A stretch of 64,000 bases of DNA from Prunus persica (taxonomy: Eukaryota > Streptophyta > Magnoliopsida > Rosales > Rosaceae): assembly GCF_000346465.2 (NCBI RefSeq), contig NC_034015.1, positions 3,144,658 to 3,208,657 of the forward strand. Direction: 5' to 3'. Position numbers and translations under genes: made by a program. Under the pieces are notes generated by a model, which made no database searches, had not been told where the DNA came from, and worked only from the letters and a program-made list of their open reading frames with translations. Shown one piece after another: positions 25,243-35,404 of the stretch. Position 1 is the first letter of the stretch, and each line of letters opens with the position of its first letter.

Positions 25243-26998
25243 AAATATATATATATATATATATTTACCTTAAAAGCTATGGAGAATGCCTGAAAAGAAT
25301 AGAAGAGGCTCTAGAAGACGATCTTGCTGCTGCCTCTGTCACGCACTCAGCGTTGTCAGCAGAAATACCCTTGGCGAGAAGAAGGGCATGCATTTCCCGA
25401 CGCTGGTCCTCCAGTTCCTGTTGTTTAATATTCAAGGCAGTGGCAGCAGCTGTTACCTCATCAGAACCACGAGATGATTTCATGCTATGAATGGCCCGCG
25501 CTCCAAAGACGGCACGTGCTAAGCTCTTCACAAGGTCAAGAAGGAAATCCACATGAAAGCCTAGAACTATGGCCTCACATATCGCGTCCCGCCAACAAAG
25601 CAGTCTGTGATCAGTGATATCAAGTAGCTGCATGGTGTCCATCTCGTGAAGCACTAAGCCGAGGGCTCGGAAGGCAGTACACCTTGAGAAGGAGGAGGTG
25701 ACACCAGTAGCTTCCATCAAATTCCCATATTTATCCATGAACTTCTTCAAGGCCTCAACCGTCTCTGGATACACTAGGGCACCTTGGAATGCCACATAAC
25801 CGTTGAATCTGTGGCAGAGCGGAAGGAGCTCGTCAATGGACCTAAGAATGGTGACCCCGCCATCGAAGAAAGCTTTGAAGGCCGTAAATGAATTTTCCCA
25901 GTCTTGCCAAGACATGTCATTTTCAGATAAATGCCCCACATTGATGGAAGCATTGCCACCTTTATGGCTGTCATCAATGGTCTTCCCAAGAGGCAACGCT
26001 GCTGGAAGCTGAGAAGAGGTGCCAGCAGCCGCATCAGGTACGCCCAAGCGAGAAGGAGTGAGAGGTGATGCTGCTGGAAGCTGTGAAGAGGTGCCGGCTG
26101 TCGTGTCAGGTTTACCCAGGCAGGAAGGAGTGAGAGGCAATGCCGCTGGAAGCCATGAAGAGGTGTCGGTAGCTGTGTCGGGTGTTCTTAAGGAAGAATG
26201 AGCAGACGGCTGTGCTGCTGGAAGGTGTAGAGTGGTGATGGCAGCAGTGCTAGGTGTCCCAAGGGAGTGGGTAGGAAGTGTAGCCCCTGCGTCTGGTGGG
26301 ACACTCTCAATCTAAAAAAAAAAAAAAATATGCGTGAAGGGAAATAAACAGAATAATTAAAGGCACAAGAAAGGAAGAGCAAAACTAGAACATGGAGGAG
26401 AATGAACCGACAACAAATACCTCGTCGGCAGCTTGCGTGGCGTCGATAAGAGCAGCAGGAAAATCAAGGATAGCCTCTGGTGGACGATCTGCAGTATTTT
26501 CAATAATGGGCACAACCTGCACGAAAGTAGCAAGGCAAGAATTGTGAGATGCAATGGCAAGCATACAACATATCTACACCAAATAAAATAAGCAAAGTAA
26601 TGATTCAGTACCAATTCAACATCAACACGCTGCACATAATCGTTAGCAAATCCCGGAGGAATATATGGATCAGTTGACTCTTACGAATAGGTGGCGGGGC
26701 CTGTGTATGTGCCTTCGCCACGGTTGTGGTGCTGATTTTCACCAAGGTCCTCGTCTTGGCTGCTGCTCTCTTGCTCGCAGGTGGCAGTTTCGAGCTCCAC
26801 AATATCATCCTCATCACTTTCGTTATCATCAACTGTTACCACTACCTTGGGTCCCGAGTCTTCACCCTTGTTCTTGCGGGTATTGGTGAACCTCGATTGG
26901 AGAATACGCATACTTCGGCGCTTCGAGATTGTGGGAGCTTCTCTACCTTTGCCTTTGTTTTGGGAAGTCTCTGTAAGTAAAGAAAAAAAAATGAATGA
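25243..26998. repeat. Left arm of the large inverted repeat in element B
   Basis: About 1.76 kb, inverted relative to 29152-30928. It contains exons 2-4 and introns of the antisense gene and starts in an AT dinucleotide run. Identity of the encoded C-terminal proteins is about 98 percent by eye (about five differences in 287 residues). Confidence 0.93.
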
Positions 26999-28943
26999 TG
27001 ATAAAATATATACATCTATGTATATAAAGCAAGAAGGAACAAAGGAATGACAGGACTTACTGCTAGGAGAGGAAGTTTTTGGCACTGTGTGTTTGCTGCT
27101 GCCGGAAGCTGCAAGTTGCTGCCGTGGGGAAGACTCCGGGAGGGCACCTGTTTTTGAGCTAGGGGGCCACTTGCTGCTACTTTGGGAACGAACTTTTTAG
27201 GTTCACTAACAGCTCGCTTCTTCCTTTCAACACTGCTGCTTTCCTCTCGTTTCGCTTCACACGAGTGGTACTTCTTCCGGCACTATGAGAGACCGGCCTC
27301 TCCAATTTCTGCTTCAGCCTAGAAAAGTCACCAACAATTGCTCCGCTTTTTGAAATGAAGGGCAGATTCCGCTTCTCACTTAGGGAGATGGCCTTCTCTT
27401 CCGACACCAGGCGAACATGATAAATGACGGTAGGAATCAACCTGTCACAATGAGCAGCATGAAATCGGCTAAACGAGGCAAAGCAGCGATTCCAATAACT
27501 TTGGTAGGCCTTTGAGAGACCACCAACACGCTGCCGGTCAGCCAAAGCAAGGGCAAGAGGTCTGCCATCTCCCGGCACCCTGTCCTCGGTCCAAAAAATT
27601 CTATGCAGTAGCGAAGGATCTCCATGGCTGGGGCTGGAGGGTGCGCCCTGGTCAAATCCAAGCTGCCGTCTGACCCGATAAGGGGAATAATGTACAGAAA
27701 TCTCCAAGTGGTCGTCACCAAGTGTGGGCAAAGGGAGGCATGCAGCACTTAACAGCGCCTCTCTGCGTAGTCGACAACCTTGCACCGGTACTGCCAGGGC
27801 CTCTACCAAAGCATCAGAATCGGCATAAAGAGGTACATTGCTAAATCCCTCTGATGAGGCACAGAAAGGGCGAAAGTTGAATTTCTCAACATCATCCAGC
27901 AACTCTAGAAAATTTTGGCCCTTCCTTTGCATTCGACGGGACCATCTGCAGACCAACGAAAGACTATCCGGCACATAGGAACCTTAGCTGGAACCAACAA
28001 GCGACTTAGCCTTCGGGTAAGGAAGTGGGGATACCTCTATCCCTTTGAAGCGCTCCCATAAGAAGATTTGCAGAAAGCTGGAATTCACAAAGGTCTCCAC
28101 AACCATAGTTCCTGCCGCCCCTTTCTCAAGAAATTGGATCTGGTCCAGCAAGCGGTATAAGTGCCCTAAAAACATGGGGGCTAAGGGGAGCATGCTGCCC
28201 CGTGCTATCGCCAAGGCCAATGGAAACACCCTCTCATGTAAGCAGTCTTGGGAGAAATCACAAAAGAGGAATCTCCCGAGCCATAATGATATGAAGGCAG
28301 CAAGATGACATGGCTTGTCTCGGTTCCCATCCCCAAAAAACTGAATCCAGTTGCTGAATCTCAGAGAAGTGCTGGGAGAAGTCGGTGCACCTTTCCGTAA
28401 GACCCCAAGCTTTAGTTCTTCTTCAGGAGTTAGCACAATATGGAAAGGATCTACGCTGCCGCAAAGAGGGAGATGAAATATATTGGCTACATCCTCAAGT
28501 GTGGGAGTGAACTCTCCCCATGAGCAAATAAAGGTGTGTGTCTCAACGCTTCATCGCCTAACCACATGCCGGAGCATCTTGGCTTCAATATGGATGTCGC
28601 AAGCCTTAGAAATGAAGATGGCATCCAGCACCCCTGCCCGACGTAGAATGTCACAAGTGGACGGATTTCTCAACTCATGGTCAACCCATTCTGACCAACC
28701 CTTGCTGATGCTGCATGGATACTGAAAGAACAAGGGGACTGCCGGAAACAGACCTTTTTCTATGCAGCACCTGGATATGGATGCGGGATCAATTACGAGA
28801 GTCGCTTCTGGCGCTAGCTCTCCGTCAATAATTATGTCTTCATCTGCACCCTTAAGCAAAGGAGGAGGCCTCCCTCTCTGTAATCTGTCCTCCACGGAAT
28901 AAAGGTGATCCCTAATAATGGGTGACGGATCAACGGATGACAT
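25277..28943 (-). pseudogene. Antisense plant-mobile-domain (PMD, MAIN/MAIL-like) gene carried by element B
   Basis: It runs opposite to gag-pol. Probable exons on the minus strand are 28970-27061 (ATG at 28943), 26970-26612, 26516-26421 and 26311-25277, with consensus GT-AG borders. The first exon encodes a PMD-like region; its hallmark is an ETHTF segment followed by GEFTPTLEDVANIFHLPLCG. Later exons add an acidic stretch, a 24-residue proline/alanine repeat and a C-terminal alpha-helical domain I do not recognise. Breaks: TGA at 28551-28553 where relative D has Trp, TAA at 27982-27984, a stop at 27177 and a TAA in exon 2. PMD proteins are known both as host silencing factors and as transposon cargo. 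The function here is unknown, and the PMD call rests on motif memory. Confidence 0.65.
25987..26280 (-). repeat. 72-bp tandem repeat inside the antisense gene
   Basis: About four copies of a 72-bp (24-residue) unit, each containing a GCTGGAAG-type core and encoding proline, serine and alanine-rich sequence (LTPSxLGxPD then SSQLPAA). The unit keeps the reading frame. The inverted copy lies at about 29893-30185. Confidence 0.85.
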
Positions 28944-29151
28944 GGCAACCGTTGGCAAGACGGTAAATACCTGCACACGAGAAGGTGGAAAGAACGCGGG
29001 ATAAAATTAGCATATGCAAGATATATATCAAGCCCGTTTAGTTGAACTCATCCAAGCAAACATGCAATTTAAAAGTTCAAAAGCAAAAGTTTCAAGCAAG
29101 TCTCCTCTCGAAGTATGAAATCCGCAGGCAATATAAAAGCATGCGTTCTGT

Positions 29152-30928
29152 CATCATATTTTTTTTCTTTACTTACAGAGACTTCCTAAAACAAAGGCAA
29201 AGGTAGAGAAGCTCCCGCAATCTCGAAGCGCCGAAGTATGCGTATTCTCCAATCGAGGTTCACCAATACCCGTAAGAACAAGGGTGAAGACTCGGGACCT
29301 AAGGTAGTGGTAATAGTTGATGATAACGAAAGTGATGAGGATGATATTGTGGAGCTCGAAACTGCCACCTGCGAGCAAGAGAGCGGCAGCTGCGAGCAAG
29401 AGAGCAGCAGCCAAGACGAGGACCTTGGTGAAAATCAGCACCACAACCGTGGCGAAGGTACATACACAGGCCCCGCCACCTGTTCGTAAGAGTCAGCTGA
29501 TCCAGATATTCCTCCGGGATTTGCTAACGATTATGTGCAGCGTGTTGATGTTGAATTGGTACTGAATCATTACTTTGCTTATTTTATTTGGTGTAGATAT
29601 GTTGTATGCTTGCCATTGCATCTCACAATTCTTGCCTTGCTACTTTCGTGCAGGTTGTGCCCATTATTGAAAATACTGCAGATCGTCCACCAGAGGCTAT
29701 CCTTGATTTTCCTGCTGCTCTTATCGACGCCACGCAAGCTGCCGACGAGGTATTTGTTGTCGGTTCATTCTCCTCCATGTTCTAGTTTTGCTCTTCCTTT
29801 CTTGTGCCTTTAATTATTCTATTTATTTCCCTTCACGCATATATTTTTTTTTTTAGATTGAGAGTGTCCCACCAGACGCAGGGGCTACACTTCCTACCCA
29901 CTCCCTTGGGACACCTAGCACTGCTGCCATCACCACTCTACACCTTCCAGCAGCGCAGCCGTCTGCTCATTCTTCCTTAAGAACACCCGACACAGCTACC
30001 GACACCTCTTCATGGCTTCCAGTGACATTGCCTCTCACTCCTTCCTGCCTGGGTAAACCTGACACGACAGCCGGCACCTCTTCACAGCTTCCAGCAGCAT
30101 CACCTCTCACTCCTTCTCGCTTGGGCGTACCTGATGCGGCTGCTGGCACCTCTTCTCAGCTTCCAGCAGCGTTGCCTCTTGGGAAGACCATTGATGACAG
30201 CCATAAAGGTGGCAATGCTTCCATCAATGTGGGGCATTTATCTGAAAAGGACATGTCTTGGCAAGACTGGGAAAATTCATTTACGGCCTTCAAAGCTTTC
30301 TTCGATGGCGGGGTCACCATTCTTAGGTCCATTGACGAGCTCCTTCCGCTTTGCCACAGATTCAACGGTTATGTGGCATTCCAAGGTGCCCTTGTGTATC
30401 CGGAGACGGTTGAGGCCTTGAAGAAGTTCATGGATAAATATGGGAATTTGATGGAAGCTACTGGTGTCACCTCCTCCTTCTCAAGGTGTACTGCCTTCCG
30501 AGCCCTCGGCTTAGTGCTTCATGGGATGGACACCATGCAGCTACTTGATATCATTGATCACAGACTGCTTTGTTGGCGGGACGCGATATGTGAGGCCATC
30601 GTTCCAGGCTTTCATGTGAATTTCCTTCTTGACCTTGTGAAGAGCTTAGCACGTGCAGTCTTTGGAGCGCGGGCCATTCATAGCATGAAATCATCGCGTG
30701 GTTCTGATGAGGTAACAGCTGCTGCCACTGCCTTGAATATTAAACAACAGGAACTGGAGGACCAGCGTCGGGAAATGCACGCCCTTCTTCTCGCCAAGGG
30801 TATTTCTGCTGACAACGCTGAGTGCGTGACAGAGGCAGCAGCTAGATCGTCTTCTAGAGCCTCTTCTATTCTTTTCAGGCATTCTCCATAGCTTTTAAGG
30901 TAAATATATATATATATATATATATATT
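29152..30928. repeat. Right arm of the large inverted repeat in element B
   Basis: Inverted copy of 25243-26998. It is longer mainly because of a 21-bp duplication near 29380-29405 (an extra GSCEQES-type segment). The inner boundary falls close to the intron 1 acceptor of the antisense gene (29177), so the arm begins almost exactly at an exon. Confidence 0.93.
30022..30891 (+). pseudogene. Inverted partial copy of the antisense gene's last exon
   Basis: A 289-codon open frame nearly identical to the C-terminal part of the minus-strand gene at 25277-26140. It lacks the PMD region and has no promoter of its own. It lies in sense with the element's LTR promoter, so an element transcript carries both this strand and its complement. 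It contains the proline/alanine repeat and a domain ending EAAARSSSRASS. I do not recognise the domain. Confidence 0.75.
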
Positions 30929-32343
30929 GGCAAGCAAGACTAAACCTAGGCCAAGCATCAGTCTACATCTATCCTAAAATGCCCCAGTTGACAGATTTGT
31001 TTACCAAAGGGATATATTAGAGTCCCGAATAAAGAGTTGAGGCACTCAAGGTTCCAGCAGCAGAAAGGTCAGAATTTCCAGCACCTATCTTCGGTTATGC
31101 CAGATGAGTCAATACCTGCACAGAATAAAGAATGGAAAACAAGGGCACATTATGTAAAGAGCAGTCTTTTTTATGAAACACAGAAGAAGTCAAGACAAAA
31201 TAGGGGCAAGAAAAAGAGGAAGAAGGGGAAACTCGTACCACCAGTCAATACCCTTTTTCCAGCAGCCGAAAAAGGAGACAAAACGAGGAAAGAAGGAACT
31301 CAGAGAATAGCACAAGCCCCTTTTTGCAAATACCCACTCCGTAAGCACTCCCGTTGCAATAGTAACGAAATGGATGAAAGAGGGTTTGGTCCTTGGCTGC
31401 CAAAACAGAAAGCAACACCCATGGGTATAAGGGACCCAACAAATTCTCCAACAAATTTAAGAGAGAACAAGAGAAAAGTGTACCCCGTGGGATTTTCCAA
31501 GGGATGATCTTGAACGTACCAAGGAGAGAAGAAGGATCGGGGTTTTGGAAGAGAAACCCACACGAAGAAGAACCCTTCCAGCGGCAGCAAACGGTCTCCC
31601 TTTGAACGGAGGCGGAACGATGGGGCTGAGTCTCGCTTGGGTCTTCTTCCCAGCGGCTGGAAGCAGGTGATTTTTGCCCGATTTCACTCTCTCACTTGGT
31701 CTGAGTTCGTGGAAGGATGAAAGGGAACGAAGAGAGAAGAGTTGGAGAGGAGTTTTGGGTCTGGTGCGGGAAAAGAGAAAGAAAGGGCAAAGAAAAGAAA
31801 AAAAAAAAGAAATAATAAAAGAGGAAGGAACTTCATCCCACCTTCACAGGATTAAAATCAAAATGGGTGAACACTAAAAATATATTATTTTTATTGGCAC
31901 TTTTTGTGTCCACTACATTAATGGAAAGCCTTTTAGTATATTAGGAACCAAAAATGTCGATGCAACCTTTTTTGTGAACAAAAAAATATCCTTGTCCAAT
32001 GAATTTTTTTTGTTTTTGTTTTTTTTGTTGTGGTAATGGTAATTGTAAATTGTAATAGGTTGTACAAATTTGGATAAAACGGTTTGTGAAGGTATTTGTG
32101 AAGCAATCGGACACCAGTGGTTAGATTGGTTTTGTGATGAGGAGAAGAATAGTTTGGAGTCTTACACAACCAAGTAGACTCAGTTTAACAAAAAGTTGAA
32201 ACCGTATTTAGCATACAAGATAGCAATGAATCCTACCCAAATTTATGGACATGGATTTAGAGAAGCCAAGTGGGCGGTTAGTGAATATAACCTCCACAAA
32301 ACTCTGCAACATATTGTTTGACACAAGAGACTCCCTCTATAGC
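30929..32343. other. Element B sequence between the inverted repeat and the 3' LTR
   Basis: 30929-31870 is purine-rich with TTCCAGCA motifs; 31680-31835 matches the reverse complement of element D near 61350-61500. From about 31870 the sequence no longer matches D, and no polypurine tract precedes the 3' LTR at 32344. A short segment near 30991-31020 reads QLTDLFTKG, like the end of a Copia RNase H. No intact gene. Confidence 0.6.
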
Positions 32344-33906
32344 TGTTAAGACCCAAAAAATTCATGATTGGGCCCAAATAAATTACCAGCCCGAAACGCC
32401 ATTTTATTAAGAAAAGGCATAAAAAAGAGGTACTCGAAAACTTGCCACATGCGAATTGAAATTCATGCGCCATGCTAATTCACCATGCTAGCTCTACGAG
32501 CCCATGCCAAAATTAAACATCAAGGATAATAAAAAAAATTAAAGCACGCCAAGCGACATGCCATGCCAAGCATGAAATCGTTGTTTCACACCCAAACACA
32601 CTACAAGCCTAAGTGGGCCCAAGCCACTCAAAATGCCCGGGGCTTGCTTGAGTGGGTTGTGGTATGGATGGTAATAGGTCGTCATGAGGCCCATTGATGG
32701 GACGAGAAATGGAGGTTCCGGGTTGCTTGGGAGCCTCGGGACCCAAGCCCATTTCTTAGCCCCAAATATATGGGTGAGCAAAGAGGGGAAAATAACTCAA
32801 CCAAAATAACCCAACCAAAATTAGCCCAGTCAAAGGATAGCCCAACCAAAAGCCCAATGTTTAAATAGCCCACTTATTTAATGAAGTACCTTAGCCCATA
32901 CAAAATTTCACAGTAAGCCACAAAAGCCTCAGCCCTTTGCTAGAAAAATAGAAGCCACGTAGAAGAGGTCTGCAGGATCACTGAACAGAGCTGCTGGAAA
33001 GTGCCAGCACATGGGAATGGATCAAGTTCCAAAACAAAACACCAGAGAGACCAAGGGATATTAGCATGTAGGTTGTCAGGAAGAGGAGTACCCTTTCAAA
33101 CCAGCATATACACCCAGTTGTTTTCCCTTATCAGTGCTGGCCCAGGAAGGAGAAGGGAAAGAAGAAGAAAAGTAGCCAAGAGTGGAGCTTCCTACTGAAG
33201 CAGCCGCGGGAAAAGGGGTCTTGAGCTCCAAAACTCCTGATTTTGTGCAAATAGATAAGGGGAAATCTCACCCAGATAGGAAAGTCAAGAGAGGAGAGGA
33301 AAAAGGATGGAAAGGCTTGCCAAGATTGGGAAGAAACCATTAGGGTTTCTTGGGAAAGGATAGTTTCCCGCAGCTATAAAAGGAGGTCCCCTCCACCTAG
33401 CAAAAACCAACCCAGGCTGAGAGAGCAAGCTTCCTCTCTTACTAGCAAAATCCAGTAACCTTATTCACCATTCTTCTTCGTTCTGCTTTGCTTGACAGAT
33501 TTTTTTCAGAATCTGTCAAGCTGCCGGAAGAAGCGATGTTCATCTTTTACCTCCTTTCAGCCAAGATCACCCTGCAAATCTGGTTTCCCTCATTTTAAAC
33601 ACTCACATTTCTCCTTAAGAAGCCTTATTTTCCTCTTTGGTGCTCAACTCATGCTGACCCTGCTCCCATGCCACAAGCTCTTCATGCTAAGCCAAAATCT
33701 TATCTGAAAGCAAGCACAAAACACCTGTAAGCAGCCCTCATTTTCATTGGTGAAGGTAACCAGAACACTTCCTAAGGTTTTGCTGCCCTTTCGAAGTGCT
33801 TTTGGGGCTTAATTTTCAAACTCAAGCACATGGGGCAATTTCAGTAATTTCCCTTTTCTGGCAGCCCAGCCCATTTACAGCTGCCGGGAGAACAAAGACC
33901 CCCACA
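32344..33906 (+). repeat. 3' LTR of element B
   Basis: It begins TGTTAAGACCC and ends CCCCCACA, followed by the TSD GCTTC (33907-33911). Examples of differences from the 5' LTR are its second codon-like triplet (TAA versus TGA), AAGG versus AAAG in the TATA region, and one extra A in an A-run. The low divergence points to a recent insertion. Confidence 0.95.
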
Positions 33907-33911
33907 GCTTC

Positions 33912-34029
33912 AAAACCTTTCCTTATTCCACAAAGTTTTAGGCCTCAAGGTATAACTTAATTTAAACTCTTATCAAAACCTGATATAACTTAGTATATGG
34001 TGCACCGATCTAAATAGGAAAACATAACA
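33912..34029 (-). repeat. 3' LTR of element A, right piece, with the adjacent PPT
   Basis: It continues the LTR broken at 16388 and matches 41574-41689. It ends in AACATAACA. The next bases (34030-34041) read CTAGTGGGAGAA on the minus strand, the polypurine tract of element A. Confidence 0.88.
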
Positions 34030-35404
34030 TTCTCCCACTAGATCAAGCACTAGAGCACTAAGCTTCTGTATTCTGAAAGGGTTGATAATCTTTATTGGCC
34101 ATGAGTTTAAAATAGTTAAGTCCTTCCTCTCAAGCTAGAGTGAAAAGCGTTTAAACAAAACGAACTATAGACAAGCACTGCTCTCTTTATTAAAAACAGG
34201 CCATCTATTACATAAAATTGTCTACTAAATTAACATCCTTAAATGCAAATCCCTCAATCCAGAAAACAACAAAATAAAAAAACTAGTAAAATATTAGAAT
34301 GGGAACAAGACTCCCACTAGATTGCAGCATTAAAGTTAGGAAATAATCCCATGCTCTTAACATGTCTTAGAAAAGCTTATGATGGCAAAACTTTGTGAAA
34401 GGATCTGCAATTATATCTTGAGCTCTGATATGATCAAACCTGACTAGTTTGTCCGCTACCTTCTCCCCCACTATTAAATATTTTCTGTCAATATGCTGAA
34501 GTCCAGATGACATCTTGTTGTTCATGCAGTGAAAAACAGCCGCAATGTTGTCATTATATATCTGTATTGGTCTACAAATCGAGTCCACTGCCTTAATGTC
34601 TTTAATAAAATTCCTTAGCTATACTGCATGAGAAGTGGCTTCATAGCAAGCTATGTATTCTGAAAATATTTTTGAACTCCAAACACCATATTATTTAACA
34701 CTCTTCCAAGCAATAGCTGCTCCTACCATCTTGAAAAGAAAACCTAAAGTAGAAATGTAATTATCCTCTGCTTTTCCAGGATTCGCATAAGCATAACCAA
34801 CAAGCTCTAAATTCTCTGTGCGTCTGTAAATCAACATATAAGCCTTTATTCTCTGTAGGTGCCTCAGAATCTTCTTTCAGCTATCCAATGTTGCATTCCT
34901 GGATTTGACTGAAATCTCCTCATCTTGCTAATGCACAAGGCTAGGTCTGGCCTTGTATACACTTATACGTACATAATGTTTCCAACTAGAGAAGCGTACG
35001 ACTTGTTCCTCATCTCATCTTCTTCTTCTATATTCTTGGGGCAATACTCATTCTTTAAATCTCCTTTAGCTAACATAACTTTTTATCCAGAACACATACT
35101 CATGTCAAAACGCTTGAGTATCCTTTTAATGTAAGTTTTCTGCAATAGGCCTAGGCCTCGAGCTCGGTCTCTCTGAATTCAATGCCCAACACAAAAGCAG
35201 CTTCTCCCAAATCCTTCATCTCAAAATTGTTTGAAAGTAGCTCCTTAGTGTCTTTCAGTAAAATTATGGTCATTTGTAGCCAAAAGTATGTCATCGACAT
35301 ACAACACTAGAAAAATAAATCGGCTCCCACACTTCTTCAGATAAATGCATTGATCGACTATGTTCTCTTCAAAACCATAAGATGAAACAGTTTGATGGAA
35401 TTTG
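34030..35404 (-). pseudogene. pol: Element A: RNase H and distal part of reverse transcriptase
   Basis: The minus-strand frame at 34367-34588 carries the last RNase H section (YNDNIAA, ten residues later QHIDRKYL, then DIIADPFTK). The frame at 35245-35404 carries the RT catalytic segment LYVDDILLA. The sequence between is broken by stops and shifts. The RT is interrupted at 35405 by element C and resumes at 38057. Confidence 0.78.

Larger units (their letters stand above)
16389..33906 (+). mobile_element. Element B: 17.5-kb Ty3/Gypsy retrotransposon, Tat/Ogre type
   Basis: The two LTRs are 1562 and 1563 bp, start TGTTRAG and end CCCACA, and differ at roughly a dozen positions by eye. TSD GCTTC lies at 16384-16388 and 33907-33911. 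Internal order: PBS, gag, protease, reverse transcriptase with a degenerate RNase H, a second (archaeal-type) RNase H, integrase, then about 8 kb of non-pol sequence holding an antisense PMD gene and a large inverted repeat. The second RNase H, large size and extra ORF are hallmarks of the Tat lineage. The pol frame has five stops, so this copy cannot make a full polyprotein without read-through. Confidence 0.92.
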
